NCBI GenBank assembly: GCA_946122785.1
Contig: CAMGYJ010000003.1
Span: 6,794,032 to 6,858,031 of the forward strand
Reading direction: 5' to 3'
From: Linum tenue
Lineage: Eukaryota > Streptophyta > Magnoliopsida > Malpighiales > Linaceae
DNA length: 64,000 nucleotides
The notes under the pieces: generated by a model
Seen by the model: the letters and a program-made list of their open reading frames with translations, nothing else
Told to the model about the DNA's origin: nothing
Database searches by the model: none
Position numbers and translations under genes: made by a program
Part shown: positions 23,484 to 34,866 of the stretch, piece by piece
Numbering within the stretch: the first letter of the stretch is position 1
Layout of the letters: each line of letters opens with the position of its first letter

Positions 23484-26255
23484 ATGACCCGTAGCCAGTC
23501 GGGAGATCTACTACCATTAGACAAGGAGCTTGAACGAACCTGCAAGAACTTCAAGCGGGCTCTAAAGGCGCGACTGGCTACGGAGGAGGCGCTATCACAG
23601 CTGCAGATCGAAGAAGAAGGAGAGATGGCTGATCCGCAGAACCATGATGTGATCAATCCAGATGAGCAGACCATGGGATCCTACTGGACCGCTAGAGCTG
23701 CGGACATGAGGTCACCCATTCAACACCCTCATGTCCAAGCCAAAAACTTTGAGGTGAGCACCTCAGTGATCACCATGCTGCGCGGTTCAGTGGTATTCAG
23801 TGGTAAGGAGGGGTAGTGCCCCCGATCACATCTCAGGCGATTCCACGAGCTCATCGATGGAATCAAGATCAATGGGGTACCAGCAGATGCCATCCAGCTG
23901 AGGTACTTCCCATTCACTCTGGAGGGGCAAGCCAAGGAGTGGCTAGACACTCGACCTCCGGGCTCTATCACCACGTTCGCCAACCTGGCGGACAAGTTCC
24001 TCACCCGCTACCATCCTCCATCCAAGACAGCTGACCTGCAGAAGCAAATTACCCATTTTGCTCAGGATGAGGATGAGACCATCAGGGATGCATGGGAGAG
24101 GTACAACTGCCTCTTCCTGAGGTGTCCCAATCATGGTTTTAATGATGCTTTCAAGGTGGGCACCTTCTATCACGCCCTCTTCCCGGAGGACAAGCAGCTG
24201 ATTGACTCGGTTTGTGGCGGGAACATGCTGACCAAAACACCGCCACAGCTGAATCAACTCTTTGAGGAGATGGTGGAGAACAGGTACGATTAGGGCACTG
24301 CCAGGAGATCGAGACGAGCATCAGGACGAGGTGTGCATGCTGTGGGCACCCAGTCATCTGATTTGGTGCAGGTGGTATCGAAGCTGGTTTTAGCTATCGA
24401 TCGCTCTGGATTGATTGCAGGTACAGGAAAGCCGCAGGCGATGCTCTGCCACTGGTGCGAGAGCACCCATCACACGGTGGAAGACTGCCAGGCGATGAAG
24501 GAATCAACCACACCCCAGGATCAGGTGAACTTCATCAATAACGTCAGGCGCAATGACCCCTACAGTAACACTTACAATGAGGGGTGGCGCCAGCATCCTA
24601 ACTTCTCATGGGGTGGGGCAAATTCCAGACCACCAGTCCCCCAGGGAACACCGGGTTTCCAGAGGCCACCATATCAGCCCAGACAGGGGCAATTCCAGCA
24701 GCAGCAACAGTCTCTCTACCAGCCCATGCCGGGGCATGCTGCTCAATCACAGCCGCGACCTTTCCAGCAGCCAGGTGCAACCCCTGCTGCCCCAGTGTAG
24801 AATGATCAGATGGCTGAACTGCGGGACTTGGTGGGTTCTCTCGCCAGTTCTAGTGCTCAGAAATTCAACACTATTGAGCAGTTCATGGAAAAGGCCTCGG
24901 GTAAATTCCTGGCTCTTGAAGCTGGTCAGAGGAACACACAGGCTGTCTTGCAGGATATCCAGACCCAGCTGGGGAGCGTGGCTCAGGCAGTGGCTCAAAG
25001 GGCTCCTGGTACTCTACCCGGGCAGACCATCCCTCATCCGCAGACCCCGAATGAGCACTGCAATGCCATCATGACCAGGAGTGGCAAGGTGACTGTTGAT
25101 CCACCTGCTCGGGAACAAGAGAGAGAGACCCCTGTCTTAGCATCTCCAGCGGTTGAAGAAGAGGCAGAGAAGGAGGTTGAGGTGCCTGCACCTAATCCGC
25201 AACCTGTAGTGAAGGAGTATATCCCGAAACTTCCCTTCCCTACGCGGTTGCACAGAGACAGGCTCGAGGCAGAGTTCGAAAACTTCATGGCCATGCTTAG
25301 GAAGCTGAATGTCCAAGTGCCCTTCTTGGAGGAGCTATCTCAAATGCCTAAGTATGCGAAGTTTCTGAAAGAGCTTCTGTCGAAGAAGCAGAAGCTGAGT
25401 GAGCTGGCCATTGTGGAGCTCAGCGAGGAGTGCTCGGCTATTCTGCAGAACAAGCTTCCGCAGAAGCAAAAGGACCCAGGTAGTTTTACTATCCCGTGCT
25501 CTATAGACAAATTGCATGTAGAGAGGTCCTTGGCAGATTTAGGTGCCGGTATCAATGTTATGCCGTACAAATTGTTCAAGAAACTAGGCCTAGGTGAACC
25601 CCGTGCTACTAGGATGACCCTCCAATTAGCTGACCGATCTGTAGTGCATCCTAGGGGCATAGTGGAAGACCTTCTGGTTAAGGTTGGCAAATTCAATTAT
25701 CCTGTGGATTTTGTTGTCCTGAACATCAATGAGGACACAGAAGTGCCCCTTATACTGGGAAGGCCTTTCCTAGCCACCGCCAAGGCTCTCATAGATGTGC
25801 ATGATGGGACCTTAGTTTTGAGGGATGGCGAGGAGCGAATAACGTTTTCAATTGCTAATACTTTACCTGCTTCGTCACCTCTGCATGTTGTATCTCACCA
25901 GGAGCACGAGTCTGTCGTGTATCCTTCTGTGTTGCCTATTTTGAAGGACCCGCCTCCCACACCTTCGCCGCCACTCCTGACCACTCCATCACCAAAAGTA
26001 CAGATCAAGGAGGAGTGGCGGCCGAAACTGCAGGCAGCTAAGCCTGCTCGAAAGAGAGCCGGAGACCACTACGAGCTGGTCCCGCCCCCACCTTGGCCAT
26101 CCGAGTATTCACTCGCTTGCATCTTGCCGGATGGCCAAGTCGAGTTGGCAAATGCTGGTGGCCACATTCGTCGCGTGCATGGCCACCATTTGAAGTTGTA
26201 CCTCAAGAGCGATGTGGATCCGCTCTTGAAGGAACCTGATCCTACACTTCCCTGA
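23484..26255 (+). pseudogene. Gag-protease joined to the polyprotein C-terminus (Athila type, broken)
   Basis: The frame begins MTRSQSGDLLPLDKELERT, as Athila gag proteins do. Gag continues with DAIQLRYFPFTLEGQAKEWL and LADKFLTRYHPPSKT (about 23880-24020), then a zinc knuckle CHWCESTHHTVEDC (CX2CX4HX4C, about 24450-24490) and a Gln/Pro-rich linker. The protease is at about 25490-25790, with DLGAGINVMPYKLFKKLGL and LILGRPFL. Its active site reads D-L-G, which is normal for Athila. A Pro-rich linker then leads to VELANAGGHIRRVHGHHLK, which resembles the extreme end of an Athila polyprotein. Damage: a frameshift near 23800-23840, TAG at 24291-24293 replacing a likely Trp, and TAG at 24798-24800. 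From 24810 to the end 481 codons are open. Confidence 0.85.
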
Positions 26256-27629
26256 GCATCCATACTAGCGTCCAGCTAAAAGACGGTAAAGAAGCTCTTG
26301 TGGGGAGGCAACCCCACCGAGGTTTGCATTTTCTTACTTTTTTCTTTTTGTTTTTTGTGTTTTTTGAGTCTTGAGATGTTGTTCCAGAGTCGAATGTCGT
26401 TTTTTGGTGAAAACAGGTTGATTTCGGGGCTCCAGCAGCTCGCACGGCTAGGCCATCTGCTCGCACGGCCGTGTGGATTTTATCCCCTGGCCGTGTGAGC
26501 CCTTGGCAATTTTCGCACGACCAAAAGTGCAAATTTGCACGGCCGTGTGGATTGGCCTGGCCTGGCCGTGTGGCCGACACGGGCAACACAAATTCTCGGA
26601 CGGCCGTGTGGATTTTATCCCCTGGCCATGTGAGCCCTCGGCAATTTTCGCACGGCCAAAAGTGCAAATTTGCACGGCCGTGTGGAATTTTTCCCCTGGC
26701 CGTGTCGGCCAACACGGGCAAAAGTGCACCTCGCACGGCCGTGCGAGCCTGCCCGTGTGGCCGAGGCACGGCCTATTTATTCGGCCAGCACGGCCGAGTG
26801 GTCATATTTTTGAAAATTCTCGCCGGAATCCTCTGAACCTCGCCGGAATCCTCTGAACCTCGCCAGAAAACCGCGACAAACCACCCTATTTCGATTTTTT
26901 CGGCCATTTTTTGTCATTTTTCACCAAACCAACAACAAACCCATCCTTCCCACACCAAAAGCGGCCTATCCCTCATTTTGAGGAGATTTGGCCGACGTTT
27001 TTGTCGCCGGAGGCGATTTCCGGCGAGACTCCGGCGAGACTCCGACGACCACTTTCGGGCAGATTTTCGCACTTTCGTTAAGTGCATTTCATTCATCTCA
27101 TCATTCCCTACAATCCTACTTAAGTCTCCAGGTTTGATTTTGCCATTTACCTTATGATTTGAGGAGAATTGGATATTAGGGTGTATGTTTAGAGAATCCA
27201 TTTGAAATGAATGAATTGAATGAAATTGAATGTGGGGAATGCTTGGATTATGTATGATTGATGTTAGGGCATAGTTACAATGTTGATTTGAGGCCTTGTG
27301 TGCTATGAATGTGCTAATTTCATGCTTAACTTAATAGTGCACACAAGGTGTTCGATGAAATGCCAGTTTTCGTACCATTTTGTGGGAGTTGGTTGGGACC
27401 CTTAATGATGTGCTTTGAGGGTGTATTTGTTATGAATGTGAACCTTGAGTTGCCTACTTGTTCATGGATGTGCACCCCCACTCAGATTAGGCTTTCTTTA
27501 TCGAGTTTTTGACCCCCGAACCATGGATGAAACCATGGTTAGGCTGATTTCTGTTCTTAAGTGTGGGGGTGTGATTAACATTTTTCTTGGCTCTTTTTGT
27601 TCCACTTTGGGTTGTTCTTTTGCAGGACA
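26256..27629 (+). other. Non-coding spacer with CACGGCCGTG palindromes
   Basis: Between gag-pro and the extra ORF there is no supported gene. At 26430-26800 the self-complementary word CACGGCCGTG recurs inside a unit of about 110 bp (GTGTGGATTTTATCCCCTGG, then GGCAATTTTCGCACG). The same word occurs in the LTRs. At 27557-27569 lies TTAAGTGTGGGGG, a copy of the polypurine tract used before the 3' LTR. A splice-acceptor-like TTTTGCAG ends at 27625, just before the ATG of the extra ORF. Confidence 0.65.
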
Positions 27630-29021
27630 ATGTCGAAACCTGACCTCAAGCACCCGTTCATCCGGGATCTAAAGAGGGGCCCCGCCGAGAATCGCTTCAA
27701 GCAGGTCCTGGCATGCCCGTTTGGGCAGCACCATTGCTGGTCCAAACGGGAGTTTCAGAAATTGAACTGCTACGAGCAACTCTCCGCCGCCGTCGCCAAC
27801 CGCGCATGGCGCCGTCTGCTCTGCATCTGCGAAAAGGTCTACTACGAGCCCGTGCTGGAGTTCTACACGACCTTCAAGCACACACCCACGGACGATTGGA
27901 GAGACGGTACAGCCGTCCAATTCAGGCTCGGCGGTGCCCCCCGGTCCATGAGCTACCACGAGCTGGCCGAGGCTCTCGACCTCGACCTAGACGACCGTGG
28001 GCGCTACATCACCGAGGTCAATGACCCGCTGGAGGTGGACTTTCGGATGCTGTACACCCACCTGGCTCGGCCAGGCCAGACGCGTCCCTTCTCGGCTGGG
28101 AGGACGAAGGCATCTACCCTGCTGCTCGACAAACGCCTTCTCCACCACCTCCTGGCAAAGTCTTACACCCCAGCGTCAGACAGTGCCAGCGCCATCACCA
28201 AGAGGGCCATGTACATCATCGCTTCGATCCGCCAGTACAACCATCCTCTCCACTTGGGTTCGGTGGTGGCCAGGACCTTCGAGAAGACTGCTACGGAACT
28301 GAAGAGCCTCCACTGCGCCCCCCTCATCACCCGCTTGGTCACCTACTTCGGGCTTTCACTGCAGGGGTGCGCACAGCAGGGGGACACCCTCGTCTTTGGC
28401 AGGAAGGCGATTGGTAAAATGCACCTGCTGCGAGAGAACCGCGGCGTTCTATGGATCGAGGGGTTTCCGGAACCTCAGATCCCCGCGGAGGACCAGCCGG
28501 AGGACCAGCCAGAGGATCAGCCAGAGGGCCAGGCGGAGGAGGCAGGTGAGGATGTCGACCCAGATGATGTGGACACTGCTGTTGATCCACCATAGACTGA
28601 CTTCCATTACGGAGGTGGCAGCTCCGCTTTCCCGGGGCATGATTACTTCACCTCCCAGTTCGAGCAGCTGCGTCTCCAGAACCAGCAGATCCTCGACCAT
28701 CAGATGCAGTTCCAGCAGCAGTACGCGGCTCACCAGGCCGAGTACCACCAGAGGAAGACTACTTATGATGAGCGCCTGGACATGATCCAGACACAGCAGG
28801 GGGTGACTCTCGCACACATCGAGCGGGAGAAGCGCCGCTCTAGGCGCATGCAGGAGGTTCAGCAGCACTTACTCCAGCTGCTACAGGGCGAGCAGCCTGT
28901 CTGGAGGACTCCCTGGGAGGACTCTCCACTTCCACCTCCCCCAGCGGATGGTGATGATGGTGCTGATGGTGATGACGCCTTCATGGACGACATCGACTTG
29001 GATGATCTTGGCGACGAGTAG
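27630..29021 (+). pseudogene. Extra 3' ORF of the Athila-type element, one stop
   Basis: This lies where Athila elements carry their additional (env-position) gene. The start ATG at 27630 follows an acceptor-like TTTTGCAG, which suggests expression from a spliced transcript. The first 322 codons run to TAG at 28593-28595. The same frame then continues open to 29021, so one nonsense change splits a protein of about 463 residues. The N-terminal part (WRRLLCICEKVYYEPVLEFY, then VQFRLGGAPRSMSYHELAEA) resembles the 'putative plant transposon protein' domain found in Athila elements. An Asp/Glu/Pro/Gln-rich hinge follows. The part after the stop is a Gln-rich coiled coil (FEQLRLQNQQIL, then HIEREKRRSRRMQEVQQH) with an acidic tail ending DDIDLDDLGDE. 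No signal peptide or membrane segment is evident, so an envelope role is not supported. Confidence 0.75.
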
Positions 29022-30886
29022 GCTATACTCGTTGCCCATCTCAGTGTGTTTTGCTTTTCGTTTTAGACTTTTGTGTGTTTGCTCCATGTGTGAGGAGCTT
29101 GAACTTAGTGTCGTTTGTTTTTGTTTTGGTTTTCTTTTGTGGTTTTTTTTTATGTTGTAGCCGTCTGGGCTAACACTTATCCCTAACGCACAGTGTGCTA
29201 GTGTGTTCTTGGTGTTCGATTCGTGCAGAACTGTCCATCTTCCCATTTGTTTCTCGCTGACTAGTCCACTTCCAGTCCCCCAGCAGTGTTCCAATCCGGT
29301 ATCATCGTTCCCCTTATCTCTCCCTCTACTCCATTGAGGGCAATGTCGTGCTTAAGTGTGGGGGGGTGCTTTGTATCGGTTGGAATATATATTTGTGTGC
29401 TTGGAGCCTAGTCTGCTGTCCGAATCTTACGATTTGAGGGCTCCAAGTACTGCTGGTTGATCATATTGGCATTGTGCTTTGATTGATGAATTGAATGGTT
29501 TTCGGATTGATGCATGACAGCTTGATTGTGACTAGGACAACCTATGATGAGGACTGAGATGTGCAGTAGAATTATGTAGGGGTTCAGTTTTTCAACTGTT
29601 TGCGTACCAACTGTGACTTGATTTAATCACTTGTTCTTGACAGTCGTTTATGCATCTAGTTCAGGGAATTAGAATGTGAGATAGAGCATATAGGTAGCCA
29701 TGTGAGATTTGAGCCTGCTCGTTTCTTTCTTGTGCGATATATCCCTCTTCCATGATGTGTAGCATTCACGTTGTCACTAGCTAAGATGATGGGGGCATAG
29801 GATTAGCCCACGACCAAAGTTGACTGTCCTGATGTGTAATATCCCCTAGTCAGCCCCTTTGAGCCGTGTGTTATCCTTTCTTTTGGTCTCTAATGAAAAA
29901 ATCACCCTTTTTGCATCCTTTAGAAGGTTCCACAGAGTGATTTTTACATATTCTCTGTTGTTTCTGCTAAAGTTGAGGTGAGTGTTGGAGGTAGTGCTTA
30001 AAAGTTGGGCAGGTGTTTGAAATATGTGCAGAAGTGGTGACTCTCTTAAGAATTATAAAGAAAATGAAAGAAAAACAAAGAAAAAAAAATTGAAAGCAAA
30101 AGAGAGCCACTACCAAAAATCTGAATAATGCCCAGTAAGTAGTGTTTCTGAGCAGTCTGGTTTGGAAATGCTGATGTTTATACCTCCTTCGCTCTTGTGC
30201 TCTTGAGATATTGAGTATTGCAGAATAGCAGAAAGGAAATACCGGTTTGTTTGAATGTGATTGTGTGGGTTTGGAAATGTGGAACCTTGTGTTATGAATA
30301 CTTCCACCACCTAAAAGGCCTTTTCCCCATGTCCAAGACCCTAGCCAGTCATTTGAACCTGTGTCTAAGACCTCCGGATTAGTTAGTGGTGACACTCCAT
30401 ATGTGAACTCTAGCATTTAGAGGCTGCCATCATGGTGAAGAGATGATAGGGATTGAGAGAAATAGCATGCGCATTTTTCGCATCAAATCGTCCTGACCCC
30501 ACTGGTAGAGTGAGTGATTCATTTTCATATTCTTTATACTCTTGTACCCGGTGAGGACCTAGATTGCTCGGTCTCTATTCTGATGTCTTGAGTTGGATGC
30601 ATGAGTTGACTATTTTGAGTGAGTGGTTGAGTCAAGTCTAGGTTGGTTGGTGAACAGAAGGGAGACTCTTCCTTTACTCGATTTGCTGCACTCGAATGTC
30701 CTTTGTGGTGGTTGTCCATGTTGTTATTGAGGTTGTTCATGTGTTGATGTTTGAAAACCAGTACGATTCACGTGTTCTGTGCCTTTATGACTTGTCCCCT
30801 ACGTTGGTTGATTGAAATATGTAAGCTTACCTTGTGTCTGACTTGGTTTGCTTGGGGACAAGCAAACGGTTAAGTGTGGGGGAGTT
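29022..30886 (+). other. 3' non-coding region of the Athila-type element with polypurine tracts
   Basis: No gene is supported. TTAAGTGTGGGGGGG occurs at 29352-29366. The working polypurine tract TTAAGTGTGGGGG (30870-30882) lies four bases before the 3' LTR, preceded by the lineage-typical GGGACAAGCAAACGG. Confidence 0.75.
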
Positions 30887-32234
30887 TGATAGACCGTTAA
30901 TTACACATGTTTTTACCCCTGTTCTTACACCGTTTGAGGTGTTGATTCTCGTGTTTTAGGCCGATTTCACGCTAGGTTGTGCTTGTTTGTGATATTTCAG
31001 GTCCTAGTACGTGAATGGAGGCTTGGGAGCAAGTTTGGGGTCGATTGGACGAAGATCGGACGCGTGGCGAGGAGCCAAGGAAGCCGCACGGGCAGCCCGG
31101 GACATCACACGGCCGTGCAACTTACAATTGTGGCCGTGTGATTTTTGCCGAGAGCAAACACGGGCAGGATGGAAATCTCACACGGCCGTGCGACCCTGGC
31201 CGTGTGGGATGGCTGAAGAGCAACTAATTGGTACGCTGCGTTTTGACTCACACGGGCAACTGGGTGAGCCACACGACCGTGTGGCCTGCCCGTGTGAGTC
31301 GGGAAATCTTGGTTTTTCAGCCAATTTCGAGCAAAAAAGTGGAGAAGGGGATTTTCAGAGCAAAAACAGAGCCCTAGAGAGAGAAAGTACGAAGAACACA
31401 TCCTAGAAGCTATCTTAGAGCTGGGTTTCGTCAAATCGAGCTTGGAGATCGTCATAGGAGTGGAAATCATCATCCCGGAGCAGATTTTCCTCATCATTAT
31501 GAGTATGACTACTCCGATTACTGTTTTCTTCTCTCTCTCTATGGAGTAGAACCCTTCTCTCACTTGGGTATGAAGAACCCTAGTTCCTGGTGTTAGAGAT
31601 TTGATTGTAATGACTTGGGATGATTATACTGTTTGGTTTTAATCGAATGATGCATGTTTATTGAATTGATTGAAGTCTGATCAGCTTTTCTTGATTTCTG
31701 CCGCAACCTGAGATAGATAGAATCTGATTAGGTTGCTAGAGCCTCTTCATTCGATAGTAGGAGATTGGTTATACGAGAGTTAGCCAGTTTACTGCTTTGT
31801 ACTGGAATTCAATTCCAGTAGTGCAGTTCTGTGCTTATTGCTTCAGCTTTCTATCCCGGTGAAGACTAGTCGTCTGCTGGGTAGTTAGACTGAAAGGGCT
31901 TGGTCAGCTTAAGTGATTCCAAGCTACTGTCGGATCTTCCGCAGTCTAATCAACAGTAAATCAACCCAGGGTAATTACAATTGAACCTAACTAAGGAGCT
32001 AGGGGGACTCATTCCCGAGTGACTCTTTCCTGCTTGAGAAAACCGAATAATTTCCTGCTTTCTTACTGTTTTTAGTTTAAACAACAATCAATCGAATTAG
32101 TTGGCTAGATAATAGACAATCACGGAGTAAGCAGTAGATCTAGACTCCGGGTTGATAATAGAACTTGCCTGTTACTGCATTCCCGGGCTGCGATTACACT
32201 TGGTCGCAGTTTGGTGTTGTGTTTTGGCGTGTCA
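30887..32234 (+). repeat. 3' LTR of the Athila-type element
   Basis: Direct repeat of 21992-23339, same length, about 25 substitutions and no net indel. Confidence 0.93.
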
Positions 32235-32239
32235 CACAC

Positions 32240-33107
32240 CACTAGCATAATAAAATGTCAAGTTCCAGTTTACTTGCTTCCACGTGCTAGGAAGTGGAGG
32301 CATGAATTTAACCAAGGTAACTGGTGGAGGAGAGTAAGGGGACTCTATTAATTAGAAAGTGCATGTGTCATTAGTTGATGGAATCACTTTATCTCATGTC
32401 TAGCTACGTGAAAATGGGGAAGCAGGAGGTGGTGACTAATTAAAGAGGTACTATCCATCCATGGAATGAGAAATAGTAAGTTTGTTATTGGTAAAGGAGG
32501 TGGTGGAAAGACAATGATGGCCATTCTCTATACAAGCTACGTGGATAAGCTTAAAAGAAGGTTTAGCTTGTGTGTTTAAGTGGAACAAAGGCTCTCCCAA
32601 CCAAGTTGAATGGTGTGCTGTAATATACAAGAAATATATTTAATTAATAATTTTAAGGGAGAACAAAACTGATTTTACCCTACCAAGGCCACGTGTAAGT
32701 GATAGTCGCTTGCAACCCAATTGGTTATGTGCTTATTCTAGGGCTTTGACAGTTGGGGGACTAAGATAGTAGGGATTTCTTTATTTGTATGTGGAAGGGG
32801 TGAAAGACAGGAAGTGTACTTAGTTGGGGTTAAAAAGCTATCCATGTCTTACCTTCCCTTCCTCCACGTATTAGATAGGTGGTATTGAGCTGTCTTTGAA
32901 TTAGGTGGACTCAAAGAGAGAAATGGTGGTAAAACTAGTCTCCCATCTTCCATGGGTCACGTGTAAGTAGAGGATCATGGAGTGGAGCATTTCTTTTCCA
33001 GTTAGGAGCCACGTGGGGTGGGTAAAGAGATATTACTCCTCACAATTATCCAACCCATGACACATGGAAAATTATGGGTAATAGATTTAGGTGGGTGGTA
33101 CTTATCA
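32240..33107 (-). repeat. 5' LTR of the Tat element, second part
   Basis: Continues the LTR from CACTAGCATAATA and matches 12486-13354 with seven substitutions and one base missing. It ends GTACTTATCA at 33107, where CACTA sequence resumes. Confidence 0.92.
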
Positions 33108-33189
33108 CCTCTGTCTCTAATTCTCTTTAGAAGCAAATATAGATGCAAATAATATCTCCTTCTAATTAAGGAATCTGAATCAAATCTTA

Positions 33190-33421
33190 GGGCCTGTTTA
33201 CTTTCATTTCTGTTTCCTGTTTTTGAGAAAATAGATGTTGAAAACAGGTGAAAACAACATTTTTTCGTTTCCAAAAACAGCAGGAAGTTGCCACTTTCTG
33301 TTTTCATAGTTGGAAACGAATAGAAAACGAAATGAAAAGTAAACAAGTTTTCTCATTTCGGTTGCCAAATTTATGACATGGAAACAGAAAACAGGAAACG
33401 AAAATGAAAGTGAACAGGGCC
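33190..33421. mobile_element. Tourist-like (PIF/Harbinger) MITE
   Basis: This 232-bp element starts GGGCCTGTTTACTTTC and ends GAAAGTGAACAGGGCC. It is flanked by TTA (33187-33189 and 33422-33424), the PIF/Harbinger target duplication. It has no coding capacity and sits in CACTA-derived sequence. Confidence 0.88.
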
Positions 33422-33424
33422 TTA

Positions 33425-34209
33425 TTGATTGTAATTTCACTTTAAAGAACATGTTTTTTTCTCTTCTTATTTGATTTTAGAGAGAAATGTTTTTGTTCCT
33501 ATTTCTAGTTTTGGAGACAATTATAATTGTTTCAAGAACATCTTACCGAAGCAAATAATTGCATCGTGAGCAAATGCTTTTACTTCTATTTCAACTTTCA
33601 CAATTTTAATTAATAATTTAAATTCTACCTTCACTAGACAACTAAATTAACAATTCAAATTTTATTATTAATATTTTAATACATTTATTTTAAAAATACA
33701 TGAACGCATTGCCATAAATACGAAAAATACAAAACGAATACATTTGTCTACAACAATTACAAAGCTAAATCATCTACACCACACTAGTGACTCCACTACA
33801 GCCTATCACAGACGGACCAAGACCAAATCCCGTACAAGCACTGTTCTTCTCCTTTTTTTCTTTGCCAAATCATAAAACAACCGCAAACAGAACAGATTCA
33901 ATTGAGGCCTCTGCTGCTGCCGCTGCTGCTTCTTCGACCCCCAAGATTGCAAATCCATCTCAAGCGACGTCCACTAAATCCAGATTGGCAGATTCAACTG
34001 CGCCAACTCCACGCGTGCCAGCGACAATTCCCATCGATCTCCGACCAACCCTCTGCTTTTCCGTATCCCTCGGTCCCTCTCTTACTCTCTCCCTCTCCCC
34101 TTCTTCTTCTTCAATGTAAGTGCCATCAAGTGCTCCTAAGCAATTCTACGCCAATGAAGGATAAGTGGTTTTAGACAAAGAAATTTAATTGGTGAGTTGA
34201 ATTTGATTT
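33425..34209. other. CACTA interior with a gene-like fragment
   Basis: 33425-33780 is AT-rich CACTA sequence with AAGCAAATAATTGC-like words. 33781-34120 is different: GC-richer, with a run of Ala/Ser/Pro codons in the plus frame 33787-34119 and a CTCTCCCTCT tract. It may be a captured 5' UTR or first exon of a host gene. I do not recognise the source. Confidence 0.35.
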
Positions 34210-34866
34210 TCAGATTGAGTTCATTGAATTGCTAACCTTAAAGTACTTCCACCTTTTGTTGGTTGAGTCGGCTGGAATTGGTTCGGGCTTCTTCATGAGC
34301 ATCTTATTCAGCCTTAGAATTGCCCGCAACACGCGATGGAATGACCGATATATGGTCTCTGTAGACCTCCTAAGATCTACAGCTATGCTCCTATTCTTAT
34401 CGCTATGAGAAAGGGGAAGTAGGAAGGTAAGTACCATTTCCTCTATTTCTACATTTCTCGTCTTTGTAAGACGCCCTTCGGCAACTAGTAGTTCACATAG
34501 AGTTTTGAATAGGTTGCGGTTCATTCTAATCTTCCTATGGCTTTCCGTATCACTACTTTGCGTACATCGGTAGAGGAACCTCTGCCTATCGTAGTGCCTA
34601 ACAATGTACCCATCAATGGGCTGCCTACCAATTCTGGGATTTAAGTGCTTTAGATGTAGGAGCCTTGTTAGTTCCATTCCCAAATCGATATACATAACTA
34701 ACAGATTCCAAAATGCGCTAATCGCTGCCATAATCTTTTGCCTTTCTGATGAAGACATGCTTGACAGACGAGCCATCCTTATAAGGGCAGGTAAAAACAA
34801 CAATAATAAGAAGCTGATAGAATAAACCGAAACAACCATAGTAGCAGGAAACACCATAGTAGTCAA
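34210..34866 (-). pseudogene. N-terminal part of a PIF/Harbinger transposase (ALP1/HARBI1-like)
   Basis: The 218-codon frame contains RHYDRQRFLYRCTQSSDTE, RMNRNLFKTLCELLVAEGR, EEMVLTFLLPLSHSDKNRS and FHRVLRAILRLNKMLMKKP. This is the helix-rich N-terminal region of plant Harbinger-type transposase or nuclease proteins. The conserved WKYFK is reached at about 34250. Instead of continuing to the DDE nuclease (GCLGALDGT in relatives), the sequence meets a GTTAGC intron donor and then stops matching near 34200. The catalytic half is therefore missing and the breakpoint lies inside an intron. It is either a captured fragment or the remains of a nested Harbinger element whose right end is at 35927-35941. 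Confidence 0.75.

Larger units (their letters stand above)
21992..32234 (+). mobile_element. Athila-type Ty3/Gypsy derivative lacking RT and integrase core
   Basis: Both LTRs are exactly 1348 bp (21992-23339 and 30887-32234), starting TGATAGACCG and ending GTGTCA. A perfect 5-bp target duplication CACAC (21987-21991, 32235-32239) lies inside the Tat LTR. In order, the element carries the primer site, gag, protease, a remnant of the integrase end, a palindrome-rich spacer, an extra ORF and a long 3' non-coding region. RT, RNase H and catalytic integrase are absent, so it must have moved with enzymes supplied by a relative. The LTRs differ at about 25 positions (about 98% identical). Confidence 0.93.
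12007..33107 (-). mobile_element. Tat-type Ty3/Gypsy retrotransposon
   Basis: This is a complete but damaged LTR retrotransposon on the minus strand, inserted in the CACTA element. The 3' LTR is 12007-13354. The 5' LTR is split: 21513-21991 and 32240-33107, interrupted by the Athila-type element. The flanks GCTCT (12002-12006) and CCTCT (33108-33112) look like a 5-bp target duplication with one change. By eye the LTRs differ at about 14 positions plus one indel in 1348 bp (about 99% identical). The order in element sense is LTR, primer site, gag-protease, RT-RNase H-second RNase H-integrase, a gene on the opposite strand, purine tract, LTR. The second RNase H and the antisense gene mark the Tat lineage. 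Confidence 0.92.

Noticed and set aside
27713..28868. Frames of 84-139 codons overlapping the extra ORF of the Athila-type element
   Set aside because: They are shadow frames; the ORF starting at 27630 has the better composition and known-domain similarity.
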